Assembly (NCBI GenBank): GCA_037447655.1
Contig: JBBHKE010001925.1
Location: forward strand, 62,001 to 126,000
DNA: 64,000 bases
Direction: 5' to 3'
Source of the DNA: Zygnema cylindricum
Taxonomy: Eukaryota; Streptophyta; Zygnematophyceae; Zygnematales; Zygnemataceae
This document shows positions 35,238-46,614 of the stretch, one piece after another (positions within the stretch are counted from its first letter, which is position 1; the number at the start of each line of letters is the position of its first letter). The notes beneath the pieces were generated by a model. It had not been told where the DNA came from. It saw only the letters and a list, made by a program, of their open reading frames with translations, and ran no database searches. A program made the translations under genes and the position numbers.

Positions 35238-35879
35238 GCGCCTAGAGAAGGCCTACAATAGAAAACGCCTACTTTTGAACTATCTAAAGGTCCAATACAC
35301 CAATGGGAATTTCCCATCGCACTTGGAAAAAATCATAAATCAAAGCATATAGTACGACTCACATTTTTATTGAGTTTCCGATTGTTTTCGCACAATTGAA
35401 ATTTTGAGCTACAGTACGTTTAGTTCAAAGCGATGGCCCGATTTTGAGCCCTATTGGATGACGCCGGTCACGGGTTTATAATTGAAAATCTCATCAAGTC
35501 ACTGGGTGCTTGGCTTGTAGAGATACGTGTACTTTTCTCTAATTACAGTAATTCGTCGTATCGCAGACGCCCGCTTTTGACGCGTGGCCCGCTCCCAGCA
35601 AAATAGGTACAAATCGGCGCACGGAAATGTGAAACTGACGTCATGGTGTGTATCTAGGATTTACAAAAGAATCTTGAAAGAGATCCAGGTGGACTCGAGC
35701 AGCAATCGAGAAAACTGGCGTTCTATGCCACAGTTAGTTATTCGCACGTGCCAACTGTATAATTGTATAGCTTCAAGCTGTTCAACTTTCAAAACATTTA
35801 CGAGTTTGAACTTTTCGGTTACCAAAACCCAAAGTAGAATCGTCTCCACTCGTTCTGTTATAGCAAATTGCATTGTGCA

Positions 35880-35960
35880 GCCCTCCCTCCCTCCCTCCCT
35901 CCCTCCCTCCCTCCCTCTTTCACTTCCCTCCCTCCCTCCCTCCTTCCTTTCCTTCCTCCT
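35880..35960. repeat. CCCT microsatellite ending in a splice acceptor
   Basis: About 18 CCCT/CCTT units run directly into TCCTCCTGCAG, with the AG at 35963-35964. The tract looks like the polypyrimidine tract of a 5'-UTR intron whose downstream exon carries the Maf start codon 41 bases later. Confidence 0.75.
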
Positions 35961-36005
35961 GCAGACTAAGTCATAGTCATACTTGTATATTGACATATAG
36001 TGAGG

Positions 36006-39000
36006 ATGTTACTGCAACACCTGCCCCTCCTGGAGCCTTGTCGTCTAGTGCTGGCCTCGGCCTCCCCTCAACGCGCCCTACTTCTGCGCTCGCTGGTCAG
36101 TGCAGCCGCTTTTGTCGTATTCGCTCCAATTTTTTTAAATCTACTCTACACAGAAATCCGTTTAACGGACGTGCCATACAGTTCGATGATAATTACCGTA
36201 CCTGTACCTTTGCGTACTTCTGTACAAGACGTACCAAAGAACCGCATCAAGTCTTTTGTCTTATTGGCTCTGTAGTCCGTACACCAACCAAACAAGCAAA
36301 CAATCAATGAAACAAACAAACAGGAATCAAAAGAAACCAACAGACAAACAAATACACAAACAACTAAACAACCAAAAAAAAAAACAAACAAACAAACAAA
36401 AATGAATAAACAAACAAACAAACAAACAAAAATGAATAAACAAACAAACAAACAAAAAACCAAGCAACCAAACTAACGAACAAACAAACAAACAAAAAAA
36501 TTAAACAAGCAAACAAACAATAAATAATACTACCATGGCATTTTTCCCCGTATTGTTGTCATCTCACAGGGCCTGTCACCGGAAATAATGGTGAGCAACT
36601 TTGAGGAGGATCTTGACAAGGATACATTTGCAAATCCTGGTGGTAGGTTTTTCAACTTAAGTACACTGACTGCCGCTATTAAAACTTTTTTTGGAACCAG
36701 AATCATAAATTTATGTTAATAAACACTATTTGTTTCAAATGACACACAATGAGTCACGTGCCAAAACATAATTTAGTGTAGTCAATTCTAATAAATGTGT
36801 TAACTCTAATAATTCACTAACTCTTATAGCGACTGACTTTCTATTTCTAGAGAGAATTAAAAGACAAAAAAAAAAATGGCCACTGTGAATAATGAATTGT
36901 TTTTTTTTTAAAATTTGTCCTCATCCCCTCATGTTGGAGAAGCAAAATACCAAATGGAGACCTTTTCTGCTGACAAATGTAAAATATTTTCATTTATCTG
37001 CGCTTCCGTTTTGCTTGCTGTGTGACGTGATGTGACGTGACATGATTTTTTTTTCTGTGTTCTGGTTTTGCTTGCTGTATGACGTGACGTGATGTGACAT
37101 GGTGTGAAGTGATGTGGCGAGATGTAACGAGATGTGGCATGGAGTGTCATGATGTGATGTGACGTAAGCAGCTTATGCGGAAGCGACAGCAAAAAAGAAG
37201 GCTCTGGCCGTTTCTGCACGGGTCACCTCAGCTCAGGTAAGAGTTTTTCTGGTGCATTTTATAGGAGGAGGGAGTTTAGAGTTTTGCAGTGTTTTGTTGA
37301 TTTGTTTCGAAGTTTAGAGTGTTTGCAATGGATATGATCTGATGTTTGTGCATACATTGATTCAAAGCAGTACACGACCATGGCTATGAGATGAACTGAT
37401 CTTGTTAACAATTCCATCAGAACAAGAATTAATAGGTGCACTATTAGTGTTAATATTCATAAAGATAAATAGGTGAACTTCTAAATAGTAACACTTAATA
37501 AGAATTAATAGGCGAGCTAATAGTGTTAACACTTTATAAGAGTTAATTGGTTAACTGATAAAAGTAACACTTCATAAGAATTACTAGGTGAACTAATAGT
37601 GTTAACACTTTAAAAGGATTAATAGGTGAACTAATTTTATTAACACTTTATAGGAATTAATAGGTAATAGTGATAACACTTTATCAAAATTAACTACACT
37701 AAATTAGATTTGTTTAGATCATTAGAACTATTTTTTTTTTTTTTTTTTACTCTAGAGAGTGTTTGCAATACATATGTTTTGATGTATTTGTTGTATATTC
37801 ATTAAAAGGCAGAAGTCTTCTGTGGTTTATTTTTGAATGAAGTCTCACTCTTTTTCTCTCTCTTCCCTCCCTCCCTCACTCTACTCCTCCCTCCCTCTCT
37901 GAAAGAGCACACAAACAGTTCTTTTGAGTATTTGTCCTTACGGTTACTCATAAAACCGTATAATTCATTTTCAGTATGAGGTTACAGTTTTCTCTTGTAA
38001 TTACCCTATCATTGTCATCACCGGATCATCGGGAAATTTTATAAGGACTTCAAATTAGTCTAGGTTTGCTTTACATTTACCGCAGACTCATTTATCTCTG
38101 AATTGCTTTGACATTTATCTCAGAAAACTACTTTCTTTATTGAATTCATTGAGATCCATAAGAGACTGTCGAAAAGAGTTTTTTTTTATCACAACAAGTA
38201 AACTCAACCCAGCCTTAAAGTGACTTATTTGCTTATTATTGATTTAATTGACTGTTGAAAGAGGTTTTTTCTTATTTTTATAGCCAGTGAACTCAGTCCA
38301 GTCCTTAGAGTAACCAATTTAATTACTATTGACTTGATTGACCGTCGAAAGGGTTTTTTTGTTTTGTTTATTATTATAACAAGTGAACTCAATCCAATCC
38401 TCTGTTGCAGGTGCCCAGTCAAAAACTTCCGAAGCTCGTAGTCGCGGCTGATACCGTGGTAGAAATTGCGGTAAAAGAATCTTGCATTTAATCTTTTCTA
38501 ACTTTACAAAAACGACCCTATTAAACTTTTATTGTTCTATTATTCTGCTGCATAAAATAGTGGACGCCAAATTTTTGCCTCAGTCAAAAGAAGAATAAAA
38601 GAAGAAAAATGGAAAACAAAAAGACAAAAGACGAATGACAAAAAACAAATAACAAAAAATGAAAGTTCCTCTGGGCTTAGAAAGTCACTGCCTTAGAGAA
38701 AAGTCCTCTGGCCTTAGAAAAATATTTTTTGATACGTGTTTTGCTTCGTAATAAGACTCCATATTTGCCTCTCAGTCAATCAGGCCTTAGTAAGTCGTCT
38801 GAGGGTTGCAGGGACGCATCTTGGAGAAGCCTCAGGATGAAGACGACGCTTTTTCCATGCTGCGATGTCTCAGTGGTGCTACGCTCTTCTCCACAAGAAT
38901 TACCCTTGTTTTTTTTTCTTTCGTTCACTTTCCTCATGGAAGACAATCGAGCCAGTTTTTTGGAACGTTGATTTTCGACCAATCCGATTGTTGGTTTCTC

Positions 39001-39841
39001 TAAGCTAGTAGTTAAAATTCTGCGGCTCATCGTCCACAGTTCATATTTACGGTTTTTAAATCACGAGGATTGAATCATAATTCTTTGGTCTCTGGAGGGC
39101 AGGAAAACAGCACCGTGTGTACACGGGCGTTGTACTGGCTCTCCCACAAAGTTCAGGCAGGATTCAAAACTACCCAACCCATCTTGTTCTACTGTTATTT
39201 TTTAGTTTATAACATAGTGAGAGTCATCCACGCCACTCGTACCTAAACTGAAATAATGACACTATAAAAAACATTATGCAGGTGGTCCAGAGAGTGAATC
39301 TCGATTGAGCGCATCTGTTTTTAGAACCATGCTATATTAACGCTAATTGCGATTATTTTGCAACATTGCAGAATCTAAGGATACCATACCCAGTTTTTGA
39401 GCTTGTTAAAGACGTTCCTTTATCGGTGCTTTGCACCTTATTGTATACACCGCCCATCTCTATTATTGTTTGTGAATTGTTAGTGTTATCACGTTATTAC
39501 AATTAAGTACAGTACATGTTGTTTTGCAATATGGCTCGCCACTTAACTAAATAGTGTTGTTAACATTAATTTCTGATTTCAGAAAAACACTCAATCAAAA
39601 AAAGTGATTAACTCTAGTAGCGATGGGCACTGTACCCAGCCCATCTTACTTACTGCTATTTTGTAGTTCATAACACTAATTTGGTAAGTGGTAAAAAAAG
39701 TTGTCCATGCCACTCGTACCTAAACAGAAATTAATGCCATTAAAAATAAACTCAATGCAGGTCGTCTAGAGAGTGAACCTTGCATGCACATTTTTTTTTA
39801 GAGCCACTAATATATATGTATATATATATATATATATATAG

Positions 39842-39895
<54 letters not shown>

Positions 39896-42800
39896 ACACT
39901 AATATTTCTTCGCTATATATTTCTTATTAACACTCATAATCATTCATGTGCAACATCGCAGAATCTTAGAATTCCACACCCAGTTCTTTGACCTTGTTAG
40001 AAACGATATTTTCTTGGTCCTTTGCACCTTGTGCCCGTTGCTGTTCGTCTTATACATTCTCGGGGCAGTCAAAAGTACTTCTAAACACTGTGTGCTTTTC
40101 CAATTTTTAAATGTGACATCATTATCAAAAGGTAAGACTGTTAGCTTTCGATTGCTTTCCTTGAAAAGAAAACCCAATGTTTGAGCATAAAGTTAAACGC
40201 CTTCAACTGCCGAAAAATGTTTAACTCTAGTAGCGACCCGTAGCATAGTTTATCGCTTTTCTGTGACAGAGCTTTAAAATGACGCTCTTTTTTGCTTCCG
40301 ACGGTCGCGAGAGGTAATAACACCGAGGCTTTGGAAGTAGGACTACAATTTATACTCTGTTTGTAGTTTGAATGGTAAAAGGAACTGATTAGTCCGGAGC
40401 TTTAGACTGAGCTTTAACTCTATAACTCGCTAAACCCTACAAAACCCTAACATTTGCCTAACAAAAATTTAGCTTTTTTGGCTGCAGAATCTCAAGCGCC
40501 CTTTAAGTTACGGTCGTTCTATGAGCAGACAAAAGTAAGCAGTTCTTTGCACCCTTGATCTCATTTGGAACTCATACTGTGAACAGTGTGAACCATCTTT
40601 TCAGTTAATGCAAAAGTTAACATTCACATCAATTTTTTTAACTTTTGAAATGTTCAAATTGTGGTCAGGGCACAATAATTGAAATCTAATGCTGATAGAT
40701 TCCCGCTGCAGTATTTTAATTACAGACAACCAATAACAGTAATTAATTAATAACAGGGAACAAAATCATAATTGTCAATCCTTACATGCACGCTGATAAA
40801 ATTACCAGTGTGTTTGTTCTGTTGTGTGTATGACATAAGCTCGGTAATAATAACAAGAATGTTAGCAACCAGCAAATTTTTTGACGAACAATATTAGGAT
40901 GGAGAGAACTCGTTAAAAATTAGAGTTAATCATTCTAAATCACGAATGTTTTTTTGTCCCAAAATCATGTATTAGTGTGAATAACACTATTTAGTTAAAT
41001 GGGCATAACAAGCTATCTGGCAAGACAAATTCAGTTAGTTGATACTAAATTGGCTTTAACTCTAATAGTTCACCAACTCTGATGCACTACCCATCACTAT
41101 TAGTGCAAAGGAAACATCGATGCAAATGCGGAATTAGAATGTATAATTTTTAATTTACTATGAGGAAACGTGGCAGATTATAGTCTACTCCCGTAAAGTA
41201 ATGTTATTAAAACTATTTATTGATTTTTGGTTAATAAATGCTATTAACAGTAATAGCAGTGGTCACTGTAGTTTTGGGCCATCAGCATGACTAAGGTTTT
41301 GAACTGAGTTTCTATCAATGATTTTTAGGTTAAATCAAGTGGATTGACCTAGTGACAACTACTGCTTATTTGTAGATTGCACATAATCTTCTACATAAAT
41401 TGCTGTAGACAATCATCATTGCATTTAAATTCACGTAAAAGTAAGTAAAACTTTCGGTATTGGTGTTATTGTGTTCTACGCTATTGGTGGTAAACCGTTG
41501 TACTTTTTCCTTTTATTTTTTTCTTTATGCAGGTTAAGTTTGCTGAGCTAGAAGACCCAGAAATTTTGGCTTATATTGCTTCCGGAGAACCAATGGGCAA
41601 AGCGGGAGCTTATGGGATCCAGGTAAGCACCTTGCCTTCCCCCCTGTAATTAGTATGGGTCACTAATTTCCAACAGAATATTATTTCATAAGGGTTTATT
41701 GAATGGATCTGCTTATTCAAAATGGACTTGTCAAAACATGAGTCAATGCGATGCATAGCAACTGACCTTAGAGACATCACATGTGAAATAGTGTGGATTG
41801 GCGGATGTCCTTAGAAATGGTGAACTTGACAATCAGATACACACTAAAAAAGTAGAATGATTGGACCCATTTCTGAATGCGGAAGCCACATAGTGCCTCT
41901 AGAAGTGTAAATGTGAGAATGAGAATGACCTGTCATATCAGGTCTAGTCATTGTTTCTTTGTTTTGTTTTGATTAGAATACCAGAATGTGAAATCAAACC
42001 CCCTCGCAGGTTTTGATTAACGTAATTCAAGTAAAATCCAGGCGGTGTGGAACTCACTTCTCTGATTTTTTTCTTGATAACATAGTAGAAACGGAGAAAA
42101 GTAATATTTTGTAATGTCAGTAATTAAAAGTAATGCTACTCTGAAATCAGGAGTGTCTGGAAATGGAAATGACGAATACAGTTGGAGGGTAACGGAACCA
42201 AAATAATGGTTAACGTAGTAAAGGCTGAAATCTCATTGGTTAAAATTGGTGCAATATCGGGGTGTATTCCAGGGCAAAGCGAGCGCTTTTGTTCAGGGAA
42301 TTGAAGGCTGTTACTTCAACGTTATGGGCTTCCCTCTCCATCGGTGAGTGATTCGACTCAATATTGTGGGACAGTTGCAGTAAATTTGTTAATAGGAACT
42401 GTAAATCGACTTTGAACCTTGTCAATAATATTCAATAATATTTTGTTCTTCTGTAGCGCCGTCGTTATCGGACTTGCTCTTAGTACAGTAGTTAAGAATA
42501 AATTGGGAAAGATCTGGCCAGTTGCCCCTTGAAATTTGTATATTTTGTGTAGCTATCATGCTTGGAAATTTGTGGAAAAACTTGCGTGGTTTACACTAAT
42601 AACAGTACGAAGGTTCTTCCTGTGCATTGTGATCTTATGTTTGAAAAATACACACGTTTTTTACGGTAATTGCATGAAATTAACATAGTGTGGAACCTCC
42701 CATATCTCCCTCCCATATCTCTCCCATATTAACGTGGGGTTAATTTTTTTGTCGTCTCATAATATTTGCACTGTGAGAATTTTTTTTTCTTTGCCCGGAC

Positions 42801-43203
42801 TCTTCACAAAATTTCTGCAAGTTTCAAACTTCTGGATGTTGTGGCTCATTATGGTGTACTGTGTGTGAAAGACGAAGTTGATCCAGTGGATCCAAGTAAT
42901 ATAATGTTAAACAAGTAACTTTTTTACGCCTTTCAATCGTTGAAAGCGTAATAAAATATGATGCTGTTGGTTCAAATTCGAAAAGAAAAACAAAAAAAAA
43001 CTTGAACCGTGAGTAGCGGTTCATCTTTTTGGGTATCGGGGATATAGTACGCTTTTATTAAACACTTTTAAGTACGTGCACTTTGTTCTATGGATCAAAC
43101 ACAAATGGATGGTTTAATATTTGTTGTACTTTTTGTACTTTGTAGGTTTTCTGTGGAGGTGGATGACCTTATTCGTCGAGGTGATCTTGTCCTTACCTCT
43201 TAA
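36006..43203 (+). CDS. Maf-family nucleotide pyrophosphatase, 10 exons, 221 residues
   Basis: Ten exons join in phase to a complete 221-residue protein: 36006-36095, 36570-36642, 37172-37236, 38411-38470, 38812-38875, 39103-39150, 40488-40534, 41533-41622, 42273-42343, 43146-43203. Family landmarks appear in order: [10 protein letters not shown] (substrate loop; most members have SPRR), [20 protein letters not shown] (catalytic Asp), [40 protein letters not shown] and [14 protein letters not shown], ending [11 protein letters not shown]. Maf/Maf-like proteins (also the N-terminal half of human ASMTL) hydrolyse dTTP, UTP or modified nucleoside triphosphates to monophosphates, clearing them from the nucleotide pool. 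The length fits a free-standing Maf protein. An in-frame TGA at 35991 supports the ATG at 36006. The exon 6 donor (39151) is the least certain junction. Confidence 0.93.
36285..36530. repeat. AAAC microsatellite in Maf intron 1
   Basis: About 40 AACA/AAAC units, interrupted by AATGAATA, lie between exons 1 and 2. On the minus strand they read as a Phe/Val/Cys frame that is an artefact. Confidence 0.85.
37017..37171. repeat. GTGACGTGAT minisatellite ending at Maf exon 3
   Basis: GTGACGTGAT and GTGATGTGAC-type units are broken by a short T-rich insert and run straight into the acceptor TAAGCAG of exon 3. The usual pyrimidine tract is absent. Confidence 0.75.
37427..37690. repeat. Degenerate 48-50 bp tandem repeat in Maf intron 3
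   Basis: Five to six diverged units with the pattern AATTAATAGGTGAACTAA then TAGTGTTAACACTTTATAAG. The TAGTGTTAACACT core is palindromic. Confidence 0.7.
39168..40045. repeat. Diverged duplication in Maf intron 6
   Basis: Unit 1 (about 39168-39460) and unit 2 (about 39625-40045) share GCCACTCGTACCTAAAC, CCAGAGAGTGAA or TCTAGAGAGTGAA, and an acceptor-like GCAACATTGCAGAATCT or GCAACATCGCAGAATCT followed by CCCAGTTTTTGA or CCCAGTTCTTTGA. Unit 2 carries an extra TA/CA microsatellite at 39810-39893. The GCAGAATCT word also marks the true exon 7 acceptor at 40484-40492. Confidence 0.7.
39810..39893. repeat. TA/CA microsatellite
   Basis: A TATATA run, a CACACA run of about ten units and a second TATATA run, inside the intron between Maf exons 6 and 7. 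Confidence 0.9.
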
Positions 43204-44535
43204 TGCCACGGAGAAGAAACCAATATTTGAAGAAGCCATTCTTTCATGAAAACTGCAATCCTTTTTTTTTTTTTGCAAATTCATCTGGTCATAGAGGGAT
43301 TCCTTTATTAGAATAATGTTAGTTGTTTTGCTGATAAATGTGTTTTATTGATTTTGTCATTCGCAGTCCATTCTCCAACTTATTTTGTGGTTAGTGTAGT
43401 TGCAACAAACTCACAATGTCAATGAAAATTGGAGTAGTTTTAGGGCAATTTTTATCTTTTCATTAAAACAAAGTTTTTTTTTTTCGTTTTTTGCACTCGT
43501 TCTTGAAGAGAAATCAATCTAGGATTTTTTTTCTCATGTCAAGGGATGGTAGGGAAGTCAATTGTGAGCTTGTGGTAGAACTCCAGTGTAAAATGGAGAG
43601 GGAGCTTTTATTTTGACCTCATTTCCAAAAGATTGTAGCTAGGAAAAAAACGTTTGGAAACTCTTGTTTCCCATTTATTAGATTGTCGGGAATAAAAAAT
43701 AGAAATTTAGGTGGTTCTTCGGTCCATGATTAGGGAAACAATCTTATGTACTAGAATCTGCAAAATAAATCCTTGTTTCAAGCATGTGAAACGACAATAA
43801 AAAAAAAGCAAAAAAAAAAAAAAAAACAATCCTTTGTTTCATCCTGTCCTTGTTGCTTTTCTCCCAATCCTTTGTTTCATCCTTTTGTTTCCAATTGTTG
43901 TCATGTGACGGAATTGTTGCATGTATCTTGCTTTCTTATCGTGGAAAATTGAAACAAAATATAGTGTGGCTCTCCTGTCATAGTTAGGGAAACAAAACAG
44001 ACGAGTCTGTGTTTTGGAGTCCGTTAATTTAAATTGGATACTGTGAATCTCAATTTGCATTAATAACACCATTTTTTTTTTCCGTTTTCTTTTAGGCGTT
44101 GAAACACAAAATAGTGTTATGTATAATACAAACTGTTTCTAGATATTCACGGTGTAGCTTCAAACATTGCGATGGGAATTGATGGAGAATGTTGTATTTG
44201 TAAAATATCCTTTTCGCTAATTGTTTTCTCTCCTTCTATTGTAATAATGGTTTACAAGATTTGATAAGAGTACTACATTACGCATCACTAATTGAGGTAA
44301 AACACTCTAATTTGCGCGAGAGTTTCTATTTTACCAGTGTTAAAAACTTTACAAGGTGGCTCATAATGAGCCTTGTGACAATACACAATATAGTGTAATA
44401 ATGGTATTAAAATGTTGTCGCCAATAGTTCACTAAGTCTAATTGCAATAATAGCAATAGCCAGTGCAATTTATTTGTGAAATGTGTGCCAGTATTCAACA
44501 GACTAGTAAAGTACACAAGATAAATTAGAAAGCAC
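43204..44535. other. 3' flank of the Maf gene
   Basis: AT-rich sequence with no recognised gene. It should contain the Maf 3' UTR and polyadenylation site. AATAAA words occur at about 43690 and 43763 but cannot be assigned. Confidence 0.35.
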
Positions 44536-44539
44536 GATG

Positions 44540-45283
44540 GTAAACCATACGAGTCCGGGGGTACAAAAGGGGTGGCATGGCCAAAACTGAAAAACTGCAA
44601 GCAGGGCACTGAAAAACTACAAGCTGGGCAATAAAAAACAAAGAAGGAAACGTGAACACATAAAAATGCCAAGTAGAATAAAAGCACCCAAACTCAAAAT
44701 AAAAAGCACGACAACTCACTAAATCAAAACAACAACCCCAACCCCAACTCAATTAAATATCTACAAAAAGCAACCCCGTAAGTCACCCCAGCCTGGGGGA
44801 GCACGTTGAGGGAGTTCTGGAACCCGTCGATCCATAACCACAATAGTCGATCGAAGGAGAATAGAAGCCTCCACTCACTGTAAAGCCACAGATAAGCCAC
44901 AGATAACCGCTGGCAATAAAAAGATGTAAGGACAAAGGAGGAGGGCTCCCATGTCCTCGTCGCTCGAAAGCATGTCGAGCACAAGTATGGAGAAACTCGT
45001 CCAACGCAACACCCAAACAACCAAAGATCTCGACCGCCATCGGAATAAAGTCATCCATAGGGTCCCGGTGGGCATAATCACGCTCCTTCGCCTTAGCGGC
45101 ATCACGAGCCGCCACCCCAACATGTCGAGCAGCCTGACCAACGACTGTAACCCAAGTAGGCTTCGCCAAAACAAGATCACCAAAAATGCGAGCAAAACAA
45201 CATCAATCCGGCGCGAGGGAAGAATATGAGAAACCTCCCAACTCATAGAATACAACACATACCCAGAAGTGCATATTCTCATA
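44540..45283 (-). pseudogene. LINE 3' fragment (C-terminal domain)
   Basis: Two minus-strand frames related by a frameshift carry the C-terminal domain seen in the plus-strand LINE: WEVSHILPSRRIDVVLL, then VTVVGQAARHVGVAARDAAK and DDFIPMAVEIFGCLGVAL. The plus-strand copy has SRRIDIVLL and AVEIFGCNGVAL at the same places. The reverse transcriptase part is absent, as in 5'-truncated LINE insertions or as part of a LINE split by the adjacent Copia element. Confidence 0.75.
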
Positions 45284-45399
45284 GGTGCGTCCCCATAACT
45301 GGCATCTCTCTAAGTAGTGATGTCACTCTAAGTAGTGATGTCAGTGTGCTCCCCTCACAAGTGCAACCATAAATAATTGGTTCCCACCAGATATCTCAT

Positions 45400-45640
45400 G
45401 ACTCTCTTAGTTCCTAGGATTACTAAGACTTATACTGAAGATTCCAACTGCTGCTGCTATCTTTGGTCTAGTACAATTCATAAAGTAGACAAAGCTTCCT
45501 AAAACGTGCCTGTAAGGAATAAACTTCATAAATTGTCTTTCCTCTGGACTCATCTGATCATCTAAGACTATCACTTCTCCTTTTACACTCCCATCACTTA
45601 CTTTCTTCAAGTCCATGGGAGTGGTACAGCTGGTTGCCTT
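45400..45640 (-). pseudogene. Copia-1 RNase H region fragment
   Basis: The frame contains YRHVLGSFVYFMNCTRPKIA, the Copia segment linking reverse transcriptase to RNase H (usually YR-x3-GSLMYL-x3-TRPDIA). The catalytic RNase H domain beyond it is missing, so the element is 3'-truncated or diverged. Confidence 0.75.
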
Positions 45641-45789
45641 TTCCTTCTAGAATTTCTCAAGCTTATTGCCTATAGCTTCTTTCTGAGTAAGTCTGATAAT
45701 CCTTTTCCCCCCATCTCTTTCCATTTGAATTCCCAAAACGTATCTTGCCTCCCCTAAATCCTTCATGTCAAATATGCTTCTAAGATATT

Positions 45790-46420
45790 TCTTTAGCGTA
45801 TTGATCTTTTACATAGACTTACTTAACACAAGCAAATCATCCACATAAATTCCAATGAAAATAACACCATTCTCATCCTCAAAAATATAAATAGAATGGT
45901 CAGAACTGATCCGGATATATCCCAGAACGGTGAGAAACTCATCTAGTTTCTTATACTATTGTCTGGGAGCCTGCTTTGGTCTATATAAGGACTTTATGAG
46001 TCTGCAGTCTTTGCTCTCCTCACGTTCCTCTACAAACCCCTTACGTTCCTCTACAAACCCCTTTGGTTCTTCCTCTAGCTCTCCATTGAGGAAGGCGGTC
46101 TTAATATACATCTGGTGTATTTCCATGTCTTCCGCTACCGCTAGACAGAGGAGAATCCTTACTGATGGGAACCGAACTACCGGAGAAAAAGTCTCCTCAT
46201 AGTCTATCCCCTCTTTTTGGGTGAACCCCTTTGCCACCAACCAAGCCTTATATCTCTCAATGGTATTATCTGGGTTCAGTTTCATTTTAAACACCCATTT
46301 GCACCCAATTGGTTTTCTGTCCGGAGGACAATCCACCAGCTCCCAAGTATTCAATTCCATGATAGAGGCCATCTCATCATTTATGGCTCTAACCCATTTG
46401 TTTTTCTCCGGACTGTCCAT
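45790..46420 (-). pseudogene. Copia-1 reverse transcriptase (RVT_2)
   Basis: The frame 46420-45956 begins with the RVT_2 N-terminus (WVRAINDEMASIMELNTWEL, then GCKWVFKMKL and EGIDYEETFSPVVRF). After a stop near 45955 the continuation contains IYVDDLLVLSKS with the catalytic YVDD box (about 45835-45850). A small internal repeat duplicates the residues GFVEER (46030-46065). At least one in-frame stop separates the two parts, so no active enzyme can be made. Confidence 0.85.
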
Positions 46421-46614
46421 TGCCTCCGAGTATGACTGAGGCTCATCAGGGTGGGACGACTTAGTTACCTTGTGAGCGGCTTGTTTTTCTTCTAGCCTTT
46501 TGCTGCTTCTTTGTCAATTGCCTCCGAGTATGACTGAGGCTCATCAGGGTGGGACAACTTAGTTACCTTGTGAGCGGCTTGTTTTTCTTGTAGCCTTTTG
46601 CTGCTTCTTCGTCC
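46419..46614. repeat. 98-bp tandem duplication in Copia-1
   Basis: A unit beginning ATTGCCTCCGAGTATGACTG starts at 46419 and again at 46517, nearly identical. Since 98 is not a multiple of three, it shifts the frame between the integrase and reverse transcriptase parts. Confidence 0.9.

Noticed and set aside
35584-35976. 130-codon plus-strand ORF ending in the CCCT repeat
   Set aside because: It terminates in the microsatellite and has no motif; the Maf start exon begins after the acceptor at 35964.
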